A DNA stretch of 30,373 nucleotides from an uncultured Alistipes sp. (GCA_937911745.1 CALDPX010000076.1:1-30373), one strand, 5' to 3'; positions 21,750 to 30,373 are shown, numbered from the stretch's first letter. Numbers and translations: made by a program. Notes: generated by a model not told the origin, from the sequence alone.

Positions 21750-23579
21750 ATGAGTCATTTTGAAATGATAAATAACCGCTACATAGAGCAACTCAAAGAG
21801 CAGGTCTCGCTGCTACCCACAACCCCGGGAGTCTACCAATTTTTGGACTCCTCGGGCAAGGTTATCTATGTCGGTAAGGCGGTCAATTTGCGCCGTAGGG
21901 TAGGCTCCTATTTTGTGGACTCCAAAAAGCACAGCGCAAAGGTCAAAGTGTTGGTGTCGAAGGTGGTGGAGATTAAGCACATAGACACCCCCTCGGAACA
22001 CGATGCACTGCTCTTGGAGAACTCCCTCATCAAGACCCTCAAACCACGCTACAACATACTGCTCAAAGACGACAAAACCTACCCCTGGATTGTGGTGCGC
22101 AACGAGCCGTTCCCGAGGGTGGAGTCTACGCGCCGAATGATTAAGGACGGGTCGCAATACTATGGTCCCTACTCATCTGTGGTGGCACAGAGGGCTATGC
22201 TCGAAAGCCTTAGGGAGATATATCAAATCCGCACCTGTGCACTCAACCTCGCACCCGAGCAGATAGCCAAGGGGAAATATAGAGTATGCTTGGAGTATCA
22301 CATTGGCAACTGTGCCGGTGTGTGCGAGGGCAGGCAGAGCGAGGAGGAGTATGGCAAGATGGTCGAACTTGTGCGCAAACACCTCAGGGGCGATGTGCGA
22401 CCTACCCGAGAGTATCTCACCGAGCAGATGCAGGCTGCCGCTTCGGTGCTCAATTTCGAGAAGGCATCGCTCTATAAATCGCGCCTCGATGCACTTGCCA
22501 AGTATGAGGCTAAGAGTGTGATTGTCAGCCCCACGCTGGGCGATGTGGACGTATTTTACATTCTTGCCGAGGAGTTGGAGGCTTACTGCTCGTTTGTGAG
22601 GGTGTCACGCGGAGTAGTCATTGCCTCACGCACAGCACTCCTTTCGGTAGGTGCCGAGAGCGACAGGGCAACAATCCTCGCCTATGCCATACGACAAATG
22701 GTGCCCGAGGTTGCCGAGGGAAGGTTGGCAAAGGAGGTTATAGTGCCCGTAGTGCCAGAAGGGGAGTTCGAGGGGGTGAAGTTTACCGTACCCCAAAGGG
22801 GCGACAAACTATCCCTCTTGGAGTTTGCCCGCAAAGGTGCAGTGATGTTCCGTGCCGAGAGGCTCAAAAATATGGAGATTAAGAACCCCGAGAGGCACAC
22901 CGAGCGTCTTATGGCTTCGCTTATGAGGGAGTTGCATCTCGACCACGAGCCGCGACACATAGAGTGCTTCGACAACTCCAACATTCAGGGGCAATTCCCC
23001 GTTGCAGCGTGTGTGGTCTTTCGTGACGGCAAACCCTCTCGCAAGGAGTATCGCCACTTCAATGTCAAGACCGTGGTGGGTCCCGATGACTTTGCCACTA
23101 TGAGGGAGATTATCGCAAGACGCTATAAGAGAGTGCTCAGCGAGGGTGGCGAGTTGCCCGACCTTATTGTTGTGGATGGCGGCAAGGGACAACTCTCTTC
23201 GGCTGTGGCTGTATTGCAGGAGTTGGGGATTTACGACAAGGTGCCCATTGTAGGCTTGGCGGAGAGGTTGGAGGAGATATACTTCCCTGGCGACCCGCTG
23301 CCCTACAATTTGGATAGAAATGGCGAACCGCTGAAAGTTGTGCGCCACATTAGGGACGAGGCACACCGCTTTGGCATTACCTTCCACCGCAACAAACGCT
23401 CGGCAGCCTTCACAGTGACCGAACTAACCCGCATCGAGGGCATTGGAAAGACCACTGCCGATGCGCTTTTGGGCAAGTTTGGCAGCGTTGCGGGCGTTGC
23501 TCGTGCCACACTTTCGGAGTTGGAAAATGTGGTGGGCAAATCAAAAGCCAATAAAATCTACGCCTATTTTCAGAAATAA
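21750..23579 (+). CDS. uvrC: Excinuclease ABC subunit UvrC
   Basis: Makes both incisions in nucleotide excision repair, together with UvrB. From the ATG at 21750 it is 609 residues; ATG 21765 or GTG 21726 are alternatives. Domains: GIY-YIG nuclease (GVYQF at 27-31, IYVGKA at 39-44), UVR motif (EQMQAAASVLNFEKASLYKS), UvrC RNase-H-like nuclease with ECFDNSNIQG and LIVVDGGKGQL, and a C-terminal tandem helix-hairpin-helix (RIEGIGKTTADALL, VVGKSKANKIY). It is divergent from the OlsF-like gene. It is intact. Confidence 0.96.
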   Translation: MSHFEMINNRYIEQLKEQVSLLPTTPGVYQFLDSSGKVIYVGKAVNLRRRVGSYFVDSKKHSAKVKVLVSKVVEIKHIDTPSEHDALLLENSLIKTLKPRYNILLKDDKTYPWIVVRNEPFPRVESTRRMIKDGSQYYGPYSSVVAQRAMLESLREIYQIRTCALNLAPEQIAKGKYRVCLEYHIGNCAGVCEGRQSEEEYGKMVELVRKHLRGDVRPTREYLTEQMQAAASVLNFEKASLYKSRLDALAKYEAKSVIVSPTLGDVDVFYILAEELEAYCSFVRVSRGVVIASRTALLSVGAESDRATILAYAIRQMVPEVAEGRLAKEVIVPVVPEGEFEGVKFTVPQRGDKLSLLEFARKGAVMFRAERLKNMEIKNPERHTERLMASLMRELHLDHEPRHIECFDNSNIQGQFPVAACVVFRDGKPSRKEYRHFNVKTVVGPDDFATMREIIARRYKRVLSEGGELPDLIVVDGGKGQLSSAVAVLQELGIYDKVPIVGLAERLEEIYFPGDPLPYNLDRNGEPLKVVRHIRDEAHRFGITFHRNKRSAAFTVTELTRIEGIGKTTADALLGKFGSVAGVARATLSELENVVGKSKANKIYAYFQK

Positions 23580-23583
23580 CTAT

Positions 23584-23591
23584 TATATTTG
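23584..23591 (+). promoter_or_regulatory. Predicted -7 box upstream of the lipoprotein pair
   Basis: TATATTTG followed by C lies 5 nt after the uvrC stop and matches TAnnTTTG. The implied leader is about 138 nt and contains an 11-codon ORF (23610-23645). A second promoter nearer the gene cannot be excluded. Confidence 0.45.
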
Positions 23592-23735
23592 CAAAAATCT
23601 CACACTCCTATGGACTTTTTTTACAAAACCAATGCTCTGCAATAAGTGATTGCTCGCATTGCACAGTCGCCCCAAACTGCGTAACTCATAATGGGAAAGT
23701 TTATTTATTGCACCTAAAACTTATCAAATATTGAT

Positions 23736-24239
23736 ATGAAACTTGTTGCAATTTTTGTGTTTTGTGCACTGTTGCATTCTTGTACTGCACCTAGAGACAT
23801 TGATGGAGAACTGCAAGGCGAGTGGGTTTTTGTAAATGAGACTAACTTAGACTTAAATGTTTGTCATAATTTAATAACATTTGATGAACAATATGGGGAA
23901 TATGAGCGCACCCACGCGTATTTCATACCTCAAAAAAGCAACACATCCCAGCAGTATGATCGTTGCTTTAATGACAATCTTATAAACTTCCACACCTTTT
24001 TTCTAATGTATGAAGAGAGCGTTGTTTCTTGCCGCATCTATATCACCAACACTGCTGGCGATATGTTAAAAGAGTGGGTGATGGGCGAAGATAATGGCGC
24101 ACATGACATCTTCAACGAAGAAAATTGGGAATATCGACATTGGGAAACCGAACACGAAGAGATGTTTTGTGGAACTTATTCTGCGGAGCATCACGAGTGG
24201 ACCTTCACTATTACCGATGCGGACCTCGCAGGGGAGTAG
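23736..24239 (+). CDS. Hypothetical lipoprotein, paralogue 1 of a tandem pair
   Basis: 167 residues. The signal peptide ends in the lipobox LHSC (Cys16). I recognise no domain. It aligns without gaps to the next protein through the N-terminal half (W30-x-F-x-N-x-T-N-x-DL and Cys43 in both) and most strongly over LKEWVMGEDNGAHDIF (111-126) and the tail EWTFTITDAD. The gene is more AT-rich than uvrC and mutA. It starts after a 156-nt gap from uvrC and is followed after 21 nt by its paralogue, so the two likely form an operon. Function unknown; probably anchored in the cell envelope. Confidence 0.8.
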   Translation: MKLVAIFVFCALLHSCTAPRDIDGELQGEWVFVNETNLDLNVCHNLITFDEQYGEYERTHAYFIPQKSNTSQQYDRCFNDNLINFHTFFLMYEESVVSCRIYITNTAGDMLKEWVMGEDNGAHDIFNEENWEYRHWETEHEEMFCGTYSAEHHEWTFTITDADLAGE

Positions 24240-24260
24240 CGATGACAGAAAGCAGATGTT

Positions 24261-24755
24261 ATGAAAAGCTGTCTTATTTATTTGATGTGCATATTCTTGT
24301 GTTCGTGCGACCCGGAGTGGGTATTTATTCCACCATATCAGAGCCAATGGATTTTCCATAATCAGACAAATACAGATTTGGTGCTATGCGTGGATTTTGT
24401 GTGTCTAAATGAGTGGGAGCAGGAGTGCGAAGTCAAAGAGAATTATGAATTATTAAGCGGGAGTACATCTTCGCAAATATTAGAAGGAATGTATCCCGAA
24501 GATACTTGTTTTTCAAGTCTCTTTCACCTCTCTTTTGAGATACCGCTACGAGGTAGAATTTACCTCATACCGATGGATGGCGGCGAGGCTTTGAAAGAGT
24601 GGGTAATGGGCGAAGAAAATGGCGCACACGACATCTTCAAGGAAGAAGATTGGGATTATCGAGAATGGACGGATGACCGCCCCAAGGATTATGATGTACT
24701 CCTCAGAGAATGGACCTTCACAATTACCGATGCGGATATTGGATTGGAGGAGTAG
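24261..24755 (+). CDS. Hypothetical lipoprotein, paralogue 2 of a tandem pair
   Basis: 164 residues with a signal peptide and the lipobox LCSC (Cys16). It shares with the upstream gene the QWIFHNQTNTDL segment (29-40), the LKEWVMGEENGAHDIF block (111-126) and the EWTFTITDAD tail, while the middle (45-105) has diverged strongly. The pair looks like a tandem duplication followed by divergence of the middle. AT-rich base use suggests an accessory origin. A strong terminator follows 21 nt after the stop. Function unknown. Confidence 0.8.
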   Translation: MKSCLIYLMCIFLCSCDPEWVFIPPYQSQWIFHNQTNTDLVLCVDFVCLNEWEQECEVKENYELLSGSTSSQILEGMYPEDTCFSSLFHLSFEIPLRGRIYLIPMDGGEALKEWVMGEENGAHDIFKEEDWDYREWTDDRPKDYDVLLREWTFTITDADIGLEE

Positions 24756-24775
24756 GTGAGACTCATCGAAAGCAG

Positions 24776-24814
24776 AAAAAGCGCAGGCACCAGAGGGGTG
24801 TTTGAGCTTTTTTT
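24776..24814 (+). terminator. Intrinsic terminator of the lipoprotein pair
   Basis: A 16-bp stem with one mismatch and two G-T wobbles pairs 24776-24791 with 24797-24812 around the loop AGAGG, and the 3' side ends in T7. The rest of the gap to the mutA promoter shows nothing else. Confidence 0.75.
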
Positions 24815-24891
24815 GTATGGATTGTTGTAGGCAGAGGGGCGGAAAACAAAAAAACATTCTCCGAAAATGGGCAATTCTTATTTATAAATTG

Positions 24892-24899
24892 TATATTTG
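24892..24899 (+). promoter_or_regulatory. Predicted -7 box of the mutAB promoter
   Basis: TATATTTG followed by CAC matches TAnnTTTG, 69 nt before the mutA ATG. The leader is A-rich near the start codon and lacks a Shine-Dalgarno sequence. Confidence 0.6.
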
Positions 24900-24968
24900 C
24901 ACGCCCGTATGTGGTAAATAGCGATACTAAGACAATCAACTAACTATAAACTCACATCAAAAAAAGTT

Positions 24969-26819
24969 ATGGCAAACAACAAGTACGAAAGGTTGTTCGA
25001 CGAGTTCCCCGCAGTCTCGACTGAGCAGTGGGAGGCTGTCATTACGACCGACCTCAAAGGTGCCGACTACCAGAAAAAGCTGGTTTGGCGCACAGCAGAG
25101 GGCTTCAATGTCCGCCCTTACTACCGTGCAGAGGATTTAGCAGCTGTTAAATTCCTCGGTGCTTCGGCAGGCGAGTTCCCCTATGTTCGCGGCGTAAAGA
25201 ACTGCAACAGGTGGAAAGTATTCCAGACTATCTATGTAGAGTGCCCCGCAGAGGCAAACAAGAAAGCACTCCACGCATTCGACTGTGGCGCCGAGAGCGT
25301 TGCTTTCGAGATTTGCAAAGAGGTGGACAAAGAGTTCGTAGAGGCTCTTACGGCAGGTATCGACCCCACCAAGAACGAGGTCGTATTCTACATCTGCACC
25401 TCCAACACCACCATCGTGGAGCCCGCGATGGAGTGGGCTGCTAAGTTCGACAAAGAGGCAGTGCGCATCGCTTTCGATTTCGATCCCCTTATGTGGGGTC
25501 TTACCCGCTTTGGCAAATTCTGCTGCGGCAAAGAGCGTGGCGAAGAGTGCTTCGACAAAATCGCAGGCTACATCAAACGCTACGGCAAAGAGTTCAAGCA
25601 CGTTCGCTTTGCAGGTATTGATGGCTCCATCCTCGGCAACAGCGGTTCGACCATCGTTGAGGAACTTGGCTATATGATGGCAGCAGGTCACGAGATGCTC
25701 GTAGAACTTGTAGAGCGTGGCGTAAGCGTAACCGATGCCGCAAAGAGCATCCGCTTCACCACTTCGATTACCTCGAACTACTTTATGGAGATTGCAAAAC
25801 TCCGCGCAGCACGCCTCTTGTGGGCTAACATCACCAAGGCTTACGAGCCCGAGTGCAAGTGCGCCGAGAAGATCTATCTCCACGCTGTTACCTCGGCTTG
25901 GAACCAGACCGTATATGATTCGTATGTAAATATGCTTCGTGGCACTACCGAGGCTATGAGTGCTGCTATTGGTGGCGTTCATTCGTTGGAGGTATTGCCT
26001 TTCAATGCTGCTACCACCAAGAACGACGAGTTCTCGGAGCGCATCGCACGCAACGTTCAACTTCTGTTGAAGAACGAGGCTCACTTCGACAACGTAGTAG
26101 ACCCCGCAGGTGGTTCGTACTACATCGAGAACCTCACTGCTTCGATTGCAGAGGAGGCTTGGAAACTCTTCCGCGAGGTGGAGGCTGAGGGTGGCTACAT
26201 CGCTGCTTTCAACAAAGGCATCATCAGTGCAAGGGTTAAGGCTTCGGCAGAGAAGAAGAACAAAGAGGTGGCTACCCGCCGCACCATCCTTCTTGGTACC
26301 AACCAGTATCCCAACTTCGGCGAGACTTTGGAGGCAGCAAAGGCAGAGTGTGGTTGCACTTGCGAGGCTGGCGAGAACGCACTTGTTCCCTACCGTGGTG
26401 GCGAGCAGTTTGAGGCTATGCGCCAAATGGTAGACGCAAGTGGTAAGGCTCCCAAAGCATTTATGCTCACTTGTGGCAACTTGGCAATGGCTCGTGCAAG
26501 GGCTCAGTTCAGCTGCAACTTCTTCGCTTGCGCAGGTATCAAAGTACAGGACAACACCTTCTTTGCTTCGGTTGAGGAGGGCGTGAAGGCAGCCAAAGAG
26601 GCTAAGGCAGAGATTGTTGTTGTATGCTCGTCTGACGACGACTACGCAACCGTGGCTCCCGAGGTGGCTAAACTCATCGGCGACGAGGCTATCGTTGTTG
26701 TTGCAGGCGCTCCTGCTTGTGCCGAGGAGTTGAAGGCTCAGGGCATCACCCACTTCATCAGCGTAAGGGACAATGTTCTGGAAACGCTCAAAGGTTATCT
26801 TAAAGAGTTGGGTTTTTAA
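24969..26819 (+). CDS. mutA: Methylmalonyl-CoA mutase, small (beta) subunit
   Basis: Non-catalytic partner of MutB in the adenosylcobalamin-dependent interconversion of succinyl-CoA and methylmalonyl-CoA, part of propionate formation in Bacteroidales. 616 residues: an N-terminal mutase-type barrel (about 30-440, with FDFDPLMWGLTRFG and VDPAGGSYYIENLT) and a C-terminal B12-binding-like fold (about 480-616). As expected for the small subunit, the DxHxxG cobalamin ligand motif is absent there (ACAGIKVQDNTFFASVEEG occupies the region). mutB follows after 16 nt, so the two are co-transcribed. It is intact. Confidence 0.95.
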   Translation: MANNKYERLFDEFPAVSTEQWEAVITTDLKGADYQKKLVWRTAEGFNVRPYYRAEDLAAVKFLGASAGEFPYVRGVKNCNRWKVFQTIYVECPAEANKKALHAFDCGAESVAFEICKEVDKEFVEALTAGIDPTKNEVVFYICTSNTTIVEPAMEWAAKFDKEAVRIAFDFDPLMWGLTRFGKFCCGKERGEECFDKIAGYIKRYGKEFKHVRFAGIDGSILGNSGSTIVEELGYMMAAGHEMLVELVERGVSVTDAAKSIRFTTSITSNYFMEIAKLRAARLLWANITKAYEPECKCAEKIYLHAVTSAWNQTVYDSYVNMLRGTTEAMSAAIGGVHSLEVLPFNAATTKNDEFSERIARNVQLLLKNEAHFDNVVDPAGGSYYIENLTASIAEEAWKLFREVEAEGGYIAAFNKGIISARVKASAEKKNKEVATRRTILLGTNQYPNFGETLEAAKAECGCTCEAGENALVPYRGGEQFEAMRQMVDASGKAPKAFMLTCGNLAMARARAQFSCNFFACAGIKVQDNTFFASVEEGVKAAKEAKAEIVVVCSSDDDYATVAPEVAKLIGDEAIVVVAGAPACAEELKAQGITHFISVRDNVLETLKGYLKELGF

Positions 26820-26835
26820 TCATTAGGACAGAATT

Positions 26836-28965
26836 ATGAGAGCACAATTTACAGATATTAAGTTTGCCGGCGCAACCGAGGGTTGCTGCCAGAGCAAGTG
26901 CGCTGCCCCCGAGAAAGAGTGGATGACTGCTGAGCAGATTCCCGTCAAAGGTCTTTACAGCGCAGAGGATTTGGAGGGTATGGAGCACCTGAATTATGCA
27001 GCAGGTGTGGCTCCCTTCCTTCGTGGTCCTTATAGCACAATGTACGTTATGCGCCCCTGGACCATCCGCCAGTATGCAGGTTTCTCGACAGCAGAGGAGA
27101 GTAACGCCTTCTACCGCCGTAACCTCGCTTCGGGTCAGAAAGGTCTGTCGGTAGCATTCGACCTTGCTACTCACCGTGGCTACGATGCTGACCACCCCAG
27201 GGTTGTTGGTGACGTAGGTAAGGCAGGTGTAAGCATCTGCTCGGTTGAGGATATGAAGGTACTGTTCGATGGTATTCCATTGAACCAGATGTCGGTTTCG
27301 ATGACTATGAATGGTGCGGTACTTCCCGTATTGGCATTCTATATCGTTGCAGGTTTGGAGCAGGGTTGCACCCTCGACCAACTCGCCGGTACCATCCAGA
27401 ACGACATTTTGAAAGAGTTTATGGTGCGTAACACCTACATCTACCCACCAGAATTCTCGATGCGTATTATTGCCGACATCTTTGAGTACACCTCGAAGAA
27501 TATGCCCAAATTCAACTCGATTTCTATCTCGGGTTACCATATGCAGGAGGCAGGTGCTACCGCCGACATCGAGTTGGCATACACCTTGGCTGACGGCTTG
27601 GAGTACCTCCGCGCAGGTGTGAATGCAGGTATGAGCATCGACCAGTTTGCTCCCCGTCTGTCGTTCTTCTGGGCTGTTGGTATGAACCACTTTATGGAGA
27701 TTGCCAAGATGAGGGCTGCACGTCTGTTGTGGGCTAAAATTGTTAAACAGTTCAATCCCAAGAATCCCAAATCGCTCGCATTGCGTACCCACTGCCAGAC
27801 TTCGGGTTGGTCGCTCACCGAGCAGGATCCTTTCAACAACGTAGGTCGTACGGCTATCGAGGCTATGGGTGCTGCTCTGGGTCACACTCAGTCGCTCCAC
27901 ACCAACGCACTCGATGAGGCTATTGCACTGCCTACCGACTTCTCGGCTCGTATTGCTCGTAACACCCAGATTTACATTCAGGAGGAGACCAACGTATGCC
28001 GCTCGGTTGACCCCTGGGCAGGTTCGTACTATGTTGAGAGCCTCACCAACGAGATTGCTCACAAGGCTTGGGAGCACATCCAGGAGATCGAGAAACTCGG
28101 TGGTATGGCTAAGGCTATCGAGACCGGTATTCCCAAGATGCGTATCGAGGAGGCTTCGGCTCGTAAACAGGCTTGGATTGACTCCGGTGAGGAGGTTATC
28201 GTGGGCTTGAACCGCTACCGCTTGGAGAAAGAGGCTCCTATCGACATCCTCGCAGTGGACAATACGGCTGTTCGTGAGAGCCAGGTTAAACGCCTCAAAG
28301 AGTTGCGTGCACAGCGTGACGAGGCTGCCGTACAGAAAGCGTTGGCTGCCATCACCGAGGCTGTTAAGACCAAGACCGGCAACCTCTTGGAACTCGCTGT
28401 TGAGGCTGCGAAAGTTCGCGCTACTTTGGGCGAGATTTCCGATGCTTGCGAGGTTGTTGTAGGTCGCTACAAAGCAGTTATTCGTTCAATCTCTGGTGTA
28501 TATTCGAGTGCTATGAAGAATGATGCAGATTTCGCTAAGGCGAAAGAGATGGTTGATGAGTTCGCAAAACGCGAGGGTCGTCAGCCCCGTATTATGATCG
28601 CAAAACTCGGTCAGGATGGTCACGACCGTGGAGCAAAAGTTGTTGCTACCGGTTATGCCGACCTCGGCTTTGACGTGGATATGGGTCCCTTGTTCCAGAC
28701 TCCCGAGGAGGCTGCAAAACAGGCTGTTGAGAATGACGTACACGTTGTAGGTGTTTCGTCACTTGCAGCAGGTCACCTGACTCTCGTTCCTCAGATTATC
28801 GCCGAGTTGAAGAAACTTGGTCGTGAGGATATCGTAGTAGTTGTTGGTGGTGTAATTCCCGCTCAGGACTACGACGAACTCTACCGCGATGGTGCAGCAG
28901 CTATCTTTGGTCCTGGTACCCCTGTGGCAACTGCGGCTATCAAGATGTTGGAGATTTTGGCATAA
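26836..28965 (+). CDS. mutB: Methylmalonyl-CoA mutase, large (alpha) subunit
   Basis: Catalytic, B12-binding subunit; 709 residues. The barrel domain contains the substrate-site stretch GPYSTMYVMRPWTIRQYAGF (about 64-83) and the family motif MNHFMEIAKMRAAR. The C-terminal cobalamin domain has the intact DGHDRG motif (Asp594 to Gly599), so His596 is the lower axial cobalt ligand, followed by VVGVSSLAAGHL and VVVGGVIPAQDY. It works with MutA, methylmalonyl-CoA epimerase and a decarboxylase or transcarboxylase, none of which are in the window. A strong terminator follows after 21 nt. Confidence 0.98.
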   Translation: MRAQFTDIKFAGATEGCCQSKCAAPEKEWMTAEQIPVKGLYSAEDLEGMEHLNYAAGVAPFLRGPYSTMYVMRPWTIRQYAGFSTAEESNAFYRRNLASGQKGLSVAFDLATHRGYDADHPRVVGDVGKAGVSICSVEDMKVLFDGIPLNQMSVSMTMNGAVLPVLAFYIVAGLEQGCTLDQLAGTIQNDILKEFMVRNTYIYPPEFSMRIIADIFEYTSKNMPKFNSISISGYHMQEAGATADIELAYTLADGLEYLRAGVNAGMSIDQFAPRLSFFWAVGMNHFMEIAKMRAARLLWAKIVKQFNPKNPKSLALRTHCQTSGWSLTEQDPFNNVGRTAIEAMGAALGHTQSLHTNALDEAIALPTDFSARIARNTQIYIQEETNVCRSVDPWAGSYYVESLTNEIAHKAWEHIQEIEKLGGMAKAIETGIPKMRIEEASARKQAWIDSGEEVIVGLNRYRLEKEAPIDILAVDNTAVRESQVKRLKELRAQRDEAAVQKALAAITEAVKTKTGNLLELAVEAAKVRATLGEISDACEVVVGRYKAVIRSISGVYSSAMKNDADFAKAKEMVDEFAKREGRQPRIMIAKLGQDGHDRGAKVVATGYADLGFDVDMGPLFQTPEEAAKQAVENDVHVVGVSSLAAGHLTLVPQIIAELKKLGREDIVVVVGGVIPAQDYDELYRDGAAAIFGPGTPVATAAIKMLEILA

Positions 28966-28986
28966 TCCGAAAGACCTATTATATGT

Positions 28987-29025
28987 AAAGAGAGTGACGA
29001 GTGAAAGACTCGTCACTCTCTTTTT
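28987..29025 (+). terminator. Intrinsic terminator of mutAB
   Basis: A perfect 16-bp stem pairs 28987-29002 with 29008-29023 around the loop GAAAG, ending in a T-run to 29025. It is one of the strongest terminators in the window. Confidence 0.9.
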
Positions 29026-29114
29026 GTTCGGGATCATATTTCCTTTTATCCCTTTCCACACATTTTTATAGATAATTCTCAACTATTGGCTATTAAGTTT
29101 TCGCCAAAAAATAC

Positions 29115-29122
29115 TAATTTTG
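29115..29122 (+). promoter_or_regulatory. Predicted -7 box of the moxR promoter
   Basis: TAATTTTG matches TAnnTTTG between the mutB terminator and moxR. The implied leader to the ATG at 29201 is about 70 nt. Confidence 0.5.
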
Positions 29123-29200
29123 TGAAGATATACGTTTACTTCGATGGACGGCAGTAGTGCTGTTATAAAACGGGAGAAAATACAAAGAAAACACAACGAT

Positions 29201-30199
29201 ATGAGCGAGATTATTAACATCAAAGAACTGAATGAACGCATCGAGAAGGAGAGTTTGTTTGTAGATTCGCTGTCGATGGAGATGGGGCGTGTGATTGTTG
29301 GTCAGCGACACCTTGTCGATACTCTTATTATTGGTCTGCTTACGGGCGGTCACATCCTTTTGGAGGGTGTCCCCGGCTTGGCTAAGACCTTGGCTATCAC
29401 CACACTCTCGAAGGCGGTGGATGCTAAGTTCAGCAGGGTACAGTTTACGCCCGATTTGCTACCTGCCGACCTTGTGGGCACCTTGATTTACTCCCAGAAG
29501 AACGAGGAGTTCACCGTAAAAAAAGGTCCCATCTTTGCCAATTTTGTTTTGGCGGATGAGATTAACCGCTCGCCCGCAAAGGTGCAGAGTGCGCTTTTGG
29601 AGGCAATGCAGGAGCGACAGGTGACTATCGGTGAGGAGACATTCGCTCTCCCCGAGCCCTTCCTCGTTATGGCCACCCAGAACCCCATCGAGCAGGAGGG
29701 TACTTATCCCCTGCCAGAGGCTCAGGTCGATAGGTTTATGCTCAAAGCCAAAATCTCCTACCCCAAACGCCAAGAGGAGCGCGATATCGTAAGGCTCAAC
29801 CTTGCCGGCGAGGGTATGCCCGAGGTGCAGAAGGTGGTAACTCCCGAGGATATTGTGAGGGCTCGCAAGGTTGTGAGCGATGTCTATATGGACGAGAAGA
29901 TCGAGAAATACATTGTTGATATCATCTTCGCTACGCGCGAACCTGCCGAGTATGGCTTGTCGAAACTCTCGCCTATGATTTCCTATGGTGTTTCGCCCCG
30001 TGCAAGCATCGCACTTGCTAAGGCTTCGAAGGCTTACGCTTTCATCAAACATAGGGGCTACGTCATCCCCGAGGATGTGAGGGCTATGTGCCACGATGTT
30101 CTGCGCCACCGCATAGGCTTGTCTTATGAGGCTGAGGCAGAGAATGTTACCACTGAGGAGGTTATTACTGAAATACTCAATGCCGTAGAGGTGCCTTAG
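29201..30199 (+). CDS. MoxR-family AAA+ ATPase
   Basis: 332 residues from the ATG at 29201 (MSEIINIKEL); the frame opens at 29144, but the shorter start matches the family N-terminus. Motifs: Walker A GVPGLAKT (56-63), Walker B FVLADE (115-120), sensor-1 ATQNP (158-162), and the QVDRFM segment (175-180) with the arginine finger region. MoxR ATPases act as chaperone-like remodelers and in Bacteroidetes usually head a cluster with a DUF58 protein and BatA/BatB von Willebrand proteins linked to envelope stress; those genes would lie beyond the window edge. Confidence 0.93.
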   Translation: MSEIINIKELNERIEKESLFVDSLSMEMGRVIVGQRHLVDTLIIGLLTGGHILLEGVPGLAKTLAITTLSKAVDAKFSRVQFTPDLLPADLVGTLIYSQKNEEFTVKKGPIFANFVLADEINRSPAKVQSALLEAMQERQVTIGEETFALPEPFLVMATQNPIEQEGTYPLPEAQVDRFMLKAKISYPKRQEERDIVRLNLAGEGMPEVQKVVTPEDIVRARKVVSDVYMDEKIEKYIVDIIFATREPAEYGLSKLSPMISYGVSPRASIALAKASKAYAFIKHRGYVIPEDVRAMCHDVLRHRIGLSYEAEAENVTTEEVITEILNAVEVP

Positions 30200-30352
30200 C
30201 GAGCACATCTCGTGGGCGAGTGTGCCTTGTGGGCGGCTGATTTCTGTGGGCGATTTCTGCGTTACGCTTGCGCTCGAAACCTCATTTACGTCAGTAAACT
30301 GCGGTTTCTCGCGCCGCGCAAGCCTTGAACTCGCCTCACGATATGCACTCGC
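30200..30352 (+). repeat. Structured intergenic element, copy C (downstream of moxR)
   Basis: Core: short outer stem GAAA 30276-30279 with TTTC 30305-30308, left strand CCTCA 30280-30284, inner stem 30285-30289 with 30294-30298 (TTTAC/GTAAA), loop 30290-30293, right strand CTGCGG 30299-30304. Imperfect arms pair further out (GCTTGCGC 30266-30273 with GCGCAAGC). The 5' part, 30212-30259, consists of two blocks also present in copy B but in the opposite order. Confidence 0.7.
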
Positions 30353-30363
30353 TGGGAAATTTG

Positions 30364-30373
30364 GTCTAACGTC
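30364..30373. repeat. Start of a heptamer array cut by the window edge
   Basis: GTCTAACGTC follows element C at the edge, in the same relative position as the heptamer arrays after copies A and B. Confidence 0.6.

Noticed and set aside
25137..26753. 538-codon open frame antisense to mutA
   Set aside because: It is long but an artefact of GAG/CTC-rich codon use; mutA is intact on the plus strand.
26800..28077. 425-codon open frame antisense to mutB
   Set aside because: Same reason as for mutA; no domain and no independent promoter.

Overview
The window reads as a chromosomal segment of an anaerobic Bacteroidales bacterium, possibly Rikenellaceae/Alistipes-like (genus is a guess). The signs are: repeated TAnnTTTG -7 promoter boxes of the Bacteroidetes type; A-rich leaders without Shine-Dalgarno sequences; the rsfS-ftsH-cdsA order; a mutA-mutB pair for the succinate/propionate route; an OlsF-like bifunctional aminolipid acyltransferase; and a BspA-like leucine-rich-repeat lipoprotein. 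Nearly all genes are intact core or common accessory genes. I see no phage, transposase, CRISPR array, rRNA or tRNA.

Layout. 1-8.4 kb (+): groEL, an OxyR-type LysR regulator, rsfS, ftsH, then a likely operon of cdsA, psd and an AI-2E/PerM-family membrane protein. 8.7-11.4 kb (+): a ureohydrolase (agmatinase/arginase family), an FKBP lipoprotein and an AT-rich orphan lipoprotein gene set between two copies of the same hairpin. 11.5-13.7 kb: divergent aspS (-) and tadA (+). 13.8-17.3 kb (+): a periplasmic TPR protein, then umuD, a predicted outer-membrane protein and umuC in one tight cluster. 17.5-21.6 kb (-): the BspA-like LRR lipoprotein and the OlsF-like acyltransferase. 21.7-24.8 kb (+): uvrC and two tandem paralogous lipoproteins. 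25-29 kb (+): mutA-mutB. 29.2-30.2 kb (+): a MoxR-type AAA ATPase, probably the first gene of a Bat-type cluster that continues outside.

Functional groupings. cdsA and psd supply CDP-diacylglycerol and phosphatidylethanolamine, and the OlsF-like enzyme would add amino-acid lipids, so envelope lipid synthesis is well represented. umuDC and uvrC cover DNA damage tolerance and repair. groEL, ftsH and the FKBP cover protein folding and quality control.

The most interesting content is intergenic. Four elements, three just downstream of groEL, rsfS and moxR and one inverted copy downstream of the perM-like gene, share one fold: outer stem, TCCTCA, 5-bp inner stem, 4-5 nt loop, inner stem, CTGCGG (CTGAGA in one), outer stem. 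The stem sequences differ but stay paired while the internal-loop strands are conserved, which suggests an undescribed structured repeat or 3'UTR RNA family. Three of the four are followed by GTCTAAC heptamer repeats. Other signals worth checking are an 11-C homopolymer inside a hairpin in the leader of the LRR lipoprotein gene, inverted heptamer arrays around the cdsA promoter, the duplicated hairpin around the orphan lipoprotein gene, and the membrane protein inside the umuDC cluster.
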